From: Bacteroidota bacterium
GTDB lineage: Bacteria > Bacteroidota > Bacteroidia > NS11-12g > UBA955
Direction: 5' to 3'
Length of the DNA: 10,471 nt
Assembly: GCA_008081305.1 (NCBI GenBank)
Contig: VMCP01000184.1
Coordinates: forward strand, 1 to 10,471
Numbering within the stretch: the first letter of the stretch is position 1; the number at the start of each line of letters is the position of its first letter. The notes beneath the pieces were generated by a model. The model was not told where the DNA came from, ran no database searches, and saw only the letters and a list, made by a program, of their open reading frames with translations. Shown here in pieces: positions 1 to 5,171 of the stretch. The position numbers and the translations under genes are program-made.

Positions 1-1050
1 GAACTCAATGATATCGATTGACTCATCCAAATGACATGCAAGTAAAAGCCCTCGACCTTCTACCCGATGAATTCGCTCATGCACGAGCAACTCCTTAAAC
101 AACGACTCTTTTCTTGAGATTTCGAGTACTTTTAAATTCTTCTTAAGGAATTTAAGAGCTGCATTTCCAGCTCTCGCAGTCAGCGGATGACCTCCAAACG
201 TTGTAATATGTCCCAGGATGGGGTTATTGGTAAAAGCAGACATAATTTCTCTCGAAGTAATGACTGCGCCCATGGGTAAACCACCTCCAGCTGCTTTCCC
301 TATGATTAACATATCCGGTGTTATGTCAAACTGTCTAAACAAGTAGTCTGTTCCGGTTCTGTAAAATCCAGATTGAATCTCATCGAAAACAAGCAATGAC
401 TGGGTGACATGACAGTATTCTCTTAACCCATGGATAAAATTTGCATCAGCTAATAATGCTCCTCGTTCTGACTGGATCAACTCCACGATAACAGCCGCTA
501 CTCCTTGCTTTGGGAGGTTTTCAATAGCCTCAATATCGTTTTGTTTAATTCTGTAAACTCCGTTTAAAAGAGGCCTGTAGCGCTGGGTAAGGTAGTCATC
601 ATCCATTAATGAAAGTGGACCTTGGCCACTACCATGATAAGCTTGTACTTGTGAAACGAAAGTAGATCGTCTGGTAAAACGTTTTGCTAATTTCATTGCA
701 GCATCAATCGCTTCAGAACCAGAATTCAAAAAGTACACTGAATTAAGTGAAAGAGGTAAATCTTCCAATAGATTATGTGCATAATTTACGGTAGGCGAAT
801 GAATCACCTCCCCATAAACCATGACATGTAAATGATGGTCAATTTGTTCATGTAGCTCCCTTTGAATATCTGGGTGTTGGTGCCCAAGACTACTTACTGA
901 GATACCGGAGATCAAGTCAATGTAAGTGTTGCCATCAGAATCATACAACAAACAACCTTCAGCATGGTCGATTTGTATCCCAATGGGCCCAGGGTTGGTT
1001 TGAGCCATATCTGACATAAACATTGATTTTATGGATATCTGCTGAGACAT
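1..1050 (-). CDS. Class III PLP-dependent aminotransferase, 3' end cut by the window edge
   Basis: My translation of the minus strand from ATG 1048-1050 stays open for 350 codons to position 1. Family members are usually about 390-400 residues, so roughly 45 C-terminal residues are missing. It resembles the acetylornithine/ornithine/4-aminobutyrate aminotransferase group, fold type I, which moves an amino group between an amine or amino acid and a 2-oxo acid. Visible landmarks are NSGSEA at 109-114 and AYHG at 137-140 (cofactor phosphate and ring contacts), DEIQSGFYRTG at 223-233 with the Asp that contacts the PLP nitrogen, the Schiff-base Lys252 in GKAAGGGLPMG, and TTFGGHPL at 283-290. The usual EP(V/I)QGEGG segment reads ELIQSERG at 190-197, so the substrate cannot be assigned. 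An in-frame TAG lies 9 nt upstream of the chosen ATG; Met10, Met12 and Met15 are alternative starts, since family homology begins near AQTNPGP at 16. The start lies 15 nt beyond the HU terminator. Class is certain; substrate is not. Confidence 0.9.
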   Translation of the reverse strand, partial: MSQQISIKSMFMSDMAQTNPGPIGIQIDHAEGCLLYDSDGNTYIDLISGISVSSLGHQHPDIQRELHEQIDHHLHVMVYGEVIHSPTVNYAHNLLEDLPLSLNSVYFLNSGSEAIDAAMKLAKRFTRRSTFVSQVQAYHGSGQGPLSLMDDDYLTQRYRPLLNGVYRIKQNDIEAIENLPKQGVAAVIVELIQSERGALLADANFIHGLREYCHVTQSLLVFDEIQSGFYRTGTDYLFRQFDITPDMLIIGKAAGGGLPMGAVITSREIMSAFTNNPILGHITTFGGHPLTARAGNAALKFLKKNLKVLEISRKESLFKELLVHERIHRVEGRGLLLACHLDESIDIIEF

Positions 1051-1065
1051 GTAGCAAAACTAAAC

Positions 1066-1097
1066 AAAAAAGCCCCGCTATGAAGCGGGGCTTTTTT
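1066..1097 (-). terminator. Strong rho-independent terminator after HU, symmetric and possibly bidirectional
   Basis: A perfect inverted repeat has a GC-rich core GCCCCGC at 1072-1078 pairing with GCGGGGC at 1085-1091, a 6-nt loop TATGAA, and flanking runs of six A (1066-1071) and seven T (1092-1098). Read on the minus strand it ends the HU transcript 18 nt after the HU stop codon. Because A and T tracts flank both sides, it could also stop plus-strand transcription, although no plus-strand gene lies to its left here. It is the only hairpin in the window with a clearly terminator-like GC stem and U tract. Confidence 0.93.
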
Positions 1098-1115
1098 TAC
1101 GTAGTGGGTAAAGAT

Positions 1116-1388
1116 TTATTTTACTTTTTCACTAAGCTCAGCACCTGGCTTGAAACGAACCACTTTTTTAGCAGCGATATTAATTTCAGCACCAGTTCTT
1201 GGGTTTCTACCTTTACGAGCGCTACGAGCACTTGTAGAGAATGTACCGAATCCAACCAAGATTACTTTGTCATCGCTTTTCAAAGCGTTAGTAGTCGCTT
1301 CCATGAAGCTGTTCAATGCTGTTTGAGCTTGTGTTTTAGTAATACCAGCATCTGCTGACATTTTACCGATTAAGTCTGACTTGTTCAT
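1116..1388 (-). CDS. HU-family nucleoid DNA-binding protein
   Basis: A 90-residue HU/IHF-family protein that binds and bends DNA as a dimer and helps organise the nucleoid. The N-terminal helical half (MNKSDLIGKM onward, 1-45) is followed by the signature GFGTFSTSARSARKGRNPRTG region at 46-66. Pro63 sits at the tip of the beta arm, where it intercalates between base pairs in known HU structures. Length equals the family norm of about 90. The frame is open up to an ATG at 1446-1448, which would add 20 residues, but that codon overlaps the -33 element of the promoter and HU proteins begin at MNK, so ATG 1386-1388 is preferred. It is monocistronic, with its own promoter and strong terminator. 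HU versus an IHF-like paralogue cannot be separated from one copy, but the NK-start and RNPRTG arm fit HU. Confidence 0.95.
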   Translation of the reverse strand: MNKSDLIGKMSADAGITKTQAQTALNSFMEATTNALKSDDKVILVGFGTFSTSARSARKGRNPRTGAEINIAAKKVVRFKPGAELSEKVK

Positions 1389-1522
1389 ATAAATTAATTT
1401 TGGATTTGTTGATTGAGTCAAAAATATGAAACTCCGTGTTATTACCAAACTTCAGTAAAAATAAAAGCGTACTAAAATTGTGCACTTTTAACTAACAAAC
1501 CTTAACAATCAGTGAAAAAAAA
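1389..1522. other. Intergenic region between shikimate kinase and HU
   Basis: This 134-nt AT-rich stretch is the longest non-coding segment in the window. It holds the HU promoter and leader in its left half. Just after the aroK stop, read on the minus strand, GTGA, six T and TCAC could form a 4-bp hairpin with an all-T loop, which is too weak to call a terminator. I see no small gene, RNA gene or riboswitch in it. Confidence 0.7.
1419..1449 (-). promoter_or_regulatory. Bacteroidota-type sigma-ABfr promoter of the HU gene
   Basis: On the minus strand TTTG (1446-1449) is followed after exactly 19 nt by TATTTTTG (1419-1426), matching the known Bacteroidota consensus TTTG and TAnnTTTG in both boxes and spacing. 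Transcription would start roughly 5-7 nt further on, near 1412-1414, giving a short AT-rich leader of about 25 nt before the ATG at 1388. No purine-rich Shine-Dalgarno sequence is visible, as is common in this phylum. Box match and spacing are seen; activity is inferred. Confidence 0.68.
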
Positions 1523-2032
1523 TCACATAACTAATTGATTTATAGCTATATGAAGTGTTTTTTCAGGTTTGGGCTTATTCCAGATTATTTTGGATTTATG
1601 GTAATCAGATCCCCTCTTTTCAAGTAATTCATGCAACATTTCTCTTATTTGCGTGATACTTTTATCCTCGAAAATGGGTCTGTGATTGGGATTTTCCACG
1701 ATTCGCGTCTGTATTGTACCTAAATCTGGATTCAAAAAGAGTGTCAATCCTTGTGCTGACATCCACATCATGTTATCTGAATGAGACGCTGTTCCACCAC
1801 CACACGCAATCACATAGTGGCTCAAAGTTTCAGTTTCCCTTAAAATTTTTGTTTCCAATAACCGAAATGATTCCTCTCCATGAATTTTGAAATAATCAAA
1901 AATGGACATCCCTTGATCTTGAACAATTTTTTCATCGATATCCAAAAATGACCAATTCATTTTTTCAGACAGCCATCGACCGATGGTTGTTTTTCCTGAA
2001 GCTGGTAGTCCTACGATATAAACTTTGTTCAT
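1523..2032 (-). CDS. aroK: Shikimate kinase
   Basis: A 169-residue cytosolic kinase that phosphorylates the 3-hydroxyl of shikimate with ATP in the chorismate pathway. The length is typical of the family. The P-loop is GLPASGKTT at 8-16. DID at 31-33 supplies the Asp pair that binds Mg and shikimate; FRLLE at 56-60 carries the shikimate-binding Arg57; CGGGT at 77-81 is the glycine motif; HRPIF at 117-121 is the lid Arg-Pro element; and KRGSDY at 139-144 matches the C-terminal RxxxY adenine-side motif. All key residues look intact. The frame extends upstream to 2101, but the downstream ATG is chosen because the mature family start (NKVYIVG) begins there and this ATG overlaps the permease stop as ATGA (2029-2032), implying translational coupling. 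It is the last gene of the four-gene minus-strand operon. aroK versus aroL naming is by convention. Confidence 0.95.
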   Translation of the reverse strand: MNKVYIVGLPASGKTTIGRWLSEKMNWSFLDIDEKIVQDQGMSIFDYFKIHGEESFRLLETKILRETETLSHYVIACGGGTASHSDNMMWMSAQGLTLFLNPDLGTIQTRIVENPNHRPIFEDKSITQIREMLHELLEKRGSDYHKSKIIWNKPKPEKTLHIAINQLVM

Positions 2033-3075
2033 GATCTTAATCTCGGATCTATCCAAACATACAACACTTCCGTGAGAGTGTTGATTACAAAGAACAAACA
2101 AGCTGTGAATAAAACCCCACCCATTACCACGGGAAAATCACTTTGTTGAAGGGCCTCAATGGTTACCTTTCCTAGACCTTTCCATTGAAAAATGTACTCG
2201 GTAAAGAACGAACCAGCCAACAAACTACTAAACCAACCACCTATAGAAGTTACAAGCGGGTTTAATGCATTAGGAAAGGCATGCTTCCAAAGCACCTTTT
2301 TTGTGCTTAAGCCTTTTGCTTTTGCCGTTTGTATGAAGTCTAACTTTAATGTATCAGCCATATTATTTCTGGCCAATTGTATAAAAACCGCTACAGGTCT
2401 CAAACCAAGGGCAAAAGCTGGTAAAATTAGATTTTCTGGTTTCCATATAAAACGTGATCCATCCGCACTTAATTCTCTCCAACTACCGGTCATGGGAAGC
2501 CCCGTATACTGATTCCAAACAAATCCGAATAACCATGACAATAACATTGCCGAGAAAAATGATGGGACAGAAATCCCCAACGTGGAAAAGGCAACGATCG
2601 ATTTATCTACAAAACTACCTTCCTTACGCGCTGCAAATACACCCAGAGGTATTCCAATAACTACTGCAATAAGTATAGCAGCAAAAGCTAGAATCATGGT
2701 ACCAATGAATGCTTCTGATAACATTTCACTCACAAGTCGCTTAGTTTGAAATGACCTTCTCAAGTATGGCCATTTAATCCAAACAGAATGGTTTCTGAGC
2801 TTCATTTCGATGCCTTTGATCCCGTTTGGTGTATTATCCTGTGAATAAACAGAAATAGGTGATACATCATTTAGGTAGGATATCGCCTGGGAATATACAG
2901 GTTGATCTAATCCTAAATCACGGACAATAGCATCGGTTGTGGCTTTATCTGTTCGTTGACCACTTAAAATCTGCTCGGGACCCGGGAGGGCTTGGAATAA
3001 ATAAAATATCATCCCAATCAGCCCAAGTAACACGGCAATAAAGAACGGTACTTTTTTTATCCAAAATGAAATCAT
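2029..3075 (-). CDS. DppB/OppB-type ABC transporter inner-membrane permease
   Basis: A 348-residue inner-membrane permease of the binding-protein-dependent dipeptide/oligopeptide/nickel class. The N-terminal signal-anchor helix at about 8-29 leads into a periplasmic segment with PGPEQILSG at 31-39 and LGLDQPVYSQ at 54-63, matching the PGDP and LGLDQP landmarks of DppB proteins. Further helices lie at about 122-148, 160-187, 215-236, 270-292 and 314-342, giving the usual six. The cytoplasmic EAA loop that contacts the ATPase is TAKAKGLSTKKVLWKHAFP at 250-268 with Gly255. An extra polar stretch at about 64-115 separates the first helix from the core. Length is slightly above the usual 310-340. 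Start and stop are both 4-nt ATGA overlaps with the neighbouring genes. No second permease, ATPase or binding protein is present nearby, so the substrate is unknown; peptide import is only the family default. Confidence 0.9.
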   Translation of the reverse strand: MISFWIKKVPFFIAVLLGLIGMIFYLFQALPGPEQILSGQRTDKATTDAIVRDLGLDQPVYSQAISYLNDVSPISVYSQDNTPNGIKGIEMKLRNHSVWIKWPYLRRSFQTKRLVSEMLSEAFIGTMILAFAAILIAVVIGIPLGVFAARKEGSFVDKSIVAFSTLGISVPSFFSAMLLSWLFGFVWNQYTGLPMTGSWRELSADGSRFIWKPENLILPAFALGLRPVAVFIQLARNNMADTLKLDFIQTAKAKGLSTKKVLWKHAFPNALNPLVTSIGGWFSSLLAGSFFTEYIFQWKGLGKVTIEALQQSDFPVVMGGVLFTACLFFVINTLTEVLYVWIDPRLRS

Positions 3076-4571
3076 TTAGATAATATAAACGAGTTTAATA
3101 TTTGTAAACTAGGCATTGAAGCTCCACTCCATTTTTCAACGATAGTCGATCCATTAAACAGGTATAATGTGGGGTTATATCTTGCCATGGTCATGAGCAT
3201 TTTTTGATCGGCCGAATACAACATAAAGTTAATATCAAGCTCATCCTTAAAAGCCTTACATGCTTGTAAAGAAGCAGACGTTAATCCCCAAAAGGGAATT
3301 TGATTCTTACGAGCCCAATTATTACAAACTTCTGCCTGTGGTAAGGCGTTGGTTTTGACTTCACTCAAAAATGGAATGACGAATACTAATTGAAACCCTT
3401 GGTAATCTAGCATTTTATCTTTGAAATCCTCTCCAGACTCAGCATTGTAAATGGCAAAGTCATGGATTGGGGATTCATATCCAGGAATGATGATTTCTCG
3501 GTCTTGACGAATAAACTGATACCCACTTTGACTAAATTCTGAATACTGTGCTGTTGATACTAACAAAGAGTCATTATCCTTTTTCATCATGAAGCGAATT
3601 CTGATGGAATCTGTTTCTCTTTCTCCTTCAGGGATGTACGTCATAATATGTTTGATATCGTTCCCTTTCTTGTAAGGAAGAAAATCCCATACCGGTAAAT
3701 ATGTGTAACAATACCAACCAAATCCGATAGTCAGCATAGAGAAAACGGACATTACCAAGTGTGACTTTGACTCTACAAAAAACGACTTATTGTACTTTCG
3801 ACCAACCACAAGAATGACAACTAGTATCGATAAAATGATATCCTTCTTGAAGGAATCCCAAGGTTTAAGTTTTATAAAATCGCCAAAACAGCCGCAATCG
3901 GTAACCTTATTAAAATAAGCACTATACCAGGTTAGAAAAGTAAAAAAACCTATAAGCAAAGCGGTGATTAAAATTGTGATATTGAACTGCCATCCAATGA
4001 GCATTGCAAATCCTAAAACCACTTCAAGTGCACAGAAAAAACCACTAAAGTAGAGTGAGTAGTCCTTACAACCTTTAAAAAATATTGAAAGCCAAGATTC
4101 CCCTTTAACCCAGGATGAAATATCCATCATTAGGTCTTCGTTGTGACTCAATGTCCCATTTTGTAGCGAATCAATCACAAATTGATGACCAATTGATTTG
4201 CCATCCATACCGGTAATATCAAATTCTACTCTTGCTGGGAATGATAATCGTTTGGTTTCTTCATTGGCTATACTACTCCCACCCCATTTCAGTTTTACTG
4301 ACCTTAAAAGGCTGTCTCCTTCAATTTTTATTTGGATATCCTTCACGTCATCGGAAGGATACAATTCGTATTTCTTTTCAATCAATAAAACATCGTTGCA
4401 ACGAATTGTTGCATTTACTGAATCTTGTTTCGTAGAAACATCCTCAGCAAATACGTCAAAATACTCATTCAGTTTAATGGCAAATCCGGAAGGGTCATTG
4501 AGTTTTACAATCCCTGAAAAAATGAATAGTGCTCCAGTAAATAATCTAGCAAAAAGAAATAGGTTTTTCAT
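3072..4571 (-). CDS. DoxX/MauE-like membrane protein of BT_3928 type with exported insertion and thioredoxin-like tail
   Basis: A 499-residue membrane protein. The start is classic DoxX-like: helix 1 at about 4-22 followed by GIVKLNDPSGF at 20-30. A hydrophilic, strand-rich segment at about 45-160 follows, probably outside the inner membrane. Then come helices at about 172-194, 197-219, 243-258 and 273-292. Between the third and fourth helices lies TDCGCFGDF at 224-232, the Cys-Gly-Cys motif typical of this family and of MauE, a likely thiol-redox site. Residues about 300-499 form a soluble domain whose end (NPTLYLFNGSTIVEKWSG) resembles the last strands of thioredoxin folds, but the active-site CXXC is absent. 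Family members I recall are nearer 360-400 residues without the insertion. In many Bacteroidota this gene sits beside DUF1599, as here (2-nt gap upstream). Function is not established; a role in envelope redox is my inference. Confidence 0.8.
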   Translation of the reverse strand: MKNLFLFARLFTGALFIFSGIVKLNDPSGFAIKLNEYFDVFAEDVSTKQDSVNATIRCNDVLLIEKKYELYPSDDVKDIQIKIEGDSLLRSVKLKWGGSSIANEETKRLSFPARVEFDITGMDGKSIGHQFVIDSLQNGTLSHNEDLMMDISSWVKGESWLSIFFKGCKDYSLYFSGFFCALEVVLGFAMLIGWQFNITILITALLIGFFTFLTWYSAYFNKVTDCGCFGDFIKLKPWDSFKKDIILSILVVILVVGRKYNKSFFVESKSHLVMSVFSMLTIGFGWYCYTYLPVWDFLPYKKGNDIKHIMTYIPEGERETDSIRIRFMMKKDNDSLLVSTAQYSEFSQSGYQFIRQDREIIIPGYESPIHDFAIYNAESGEDFKDKMLDYQGFQLVFVIPFLSEVKTNALPQAEVCNNWARKNQIPFWGLTSASLQACKAFKDELDINFMLYSADQKMLMTMARYNPTLYLFNGSTIVEKWSGASMPSLQILNSFILSK

Positions 4572-4573
4572 TT

Positions 4574-5113
4574 TTATTCGTTGAATCTAATGAGCGCAAA
4601 AATTGCATAGTTGATAATATCCTGATAATTACCTTCTACACCCTCTGAGATTGTGGTTTTCCCCTTGTTATCCTCAATTTGTTTAATTCTTGACAATTTC
4701 ACCAAAATCATATCGGTGAAGCTACTAATACGCATTTCACGCCAAACTTCGCTGTAATCGGAGTTTTTGAGCACCATTAAATTCTTGGTATCTTCAATAA
4801 GTTGCTCATACCACTGGTTGATATCGCTGCTGGGTGTCATTGGATCGCTTTCGTTGTGAGGATGGGCTACTTGAATTAGAGCCATCAATGAGTAATTAAC
4901 AATACCCATGAATTCTCCAATCACATCATCCCCTACATGGTTTTGGCCTGATTGTTCGATATTTCGTATGCGTTGAGCCTTAATGTAAATTTGATCTGTC
5001 AGACTAGAAGGGCGAAAAAGTCTCCAAGAAGGGCCGTAATCGGTATTCTTCTTTTCAAATACTTCTTTACATGTTGATATCACGGCATCATACTGTTCGC
5101 TAGTTGTTGGCAT
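4574..5113 (-). CDS. DUF1599 (Nmad1-like) protein with tandem-duplicated domain
   Basis: A 179-residue soluble helical protein with two copies of one unit, residues about 8-82 and 102-177. Aligned positions are KNTDYG/KNSDYS (22-27, 116-121), WR (30, 124), SLTD/SFTD (37-40, 131-134), K..RI (45-49, 139-143), E (53, 147), NY (73-74, 168-169) and ALI (78-80, 173-175). This is the DUF1599 pattern, also called nucleotide modification associated domain 1. The acidic and Lys-Asn residues suggest a nucleotide-binding or all-alpha NTP-pyrophosphatase-like role, but that is inference and no activity is established. The frame is open to ATG 5171-5173, adding 20 residues; I prefer the ATG at 5111-5113 because the recognisable domain starts at SEQYDAV just after it and the longer start would overlap the divergent helicase start codon. 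First gene of the minus-strand operon. Confidence 0.85.
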   Translation of the reverse strand: MPTTSEQYDAVISTCKEVFEKKNTDYGPSWRLFRPSSLTDQIYIKAQRIRNIEQSGQNHVGDDVIGEFMGIVNYSLMALIQVAHPHNESDPMTPSSDINQWYEQLIEDTKNLMVLKNSDYSEVWREMRISSFTDMILVKLSRIKQIEDNKGKTTISEGVEGNYQDIINYAIFALIRFNE

Positions 5114-5171
5114 CTCAACAAAGATATTTAAGTCCGATTGTATTTTATTAACTGGCAATGTATATTTCACC

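Noticed and set aside
1023..1358. 111-codon plus-strand open frame
   Set aside because: It runs through the terminator hairpin and antisense to HU; its composition is that of a reverse reading of HU.
1389..1448. 20-residue N-terminal extension of HU from ATG 1446-1448
   Set aside because: It overlaps the promoter boxes, and the family start MNK fits ATG 1386-1388 with the normal 90-residue length.
1505..1545. Hairpin after aroK (GTGA, T-run loop, TCAC, with partial AATCA/TGATT outer pairing)
   Set aside because: The stem is short and interrupted, the T run sits in the loop rather than after the stem, and it includes the stop codon.
2033..2101. 23-residue extension of shikimate kinase
   Set aside because: It lies wholly inside the permease gene, has no family similarity, and the ATGA overlap start gives the standard 169-residue enzyme.
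4198..4584. 128-codon plus-strand open frame
   Set aside because: It is antisense to the well-supported DoxX-like gene, is Ser-rich with no recognisable domain, and looks like a shadow frame.
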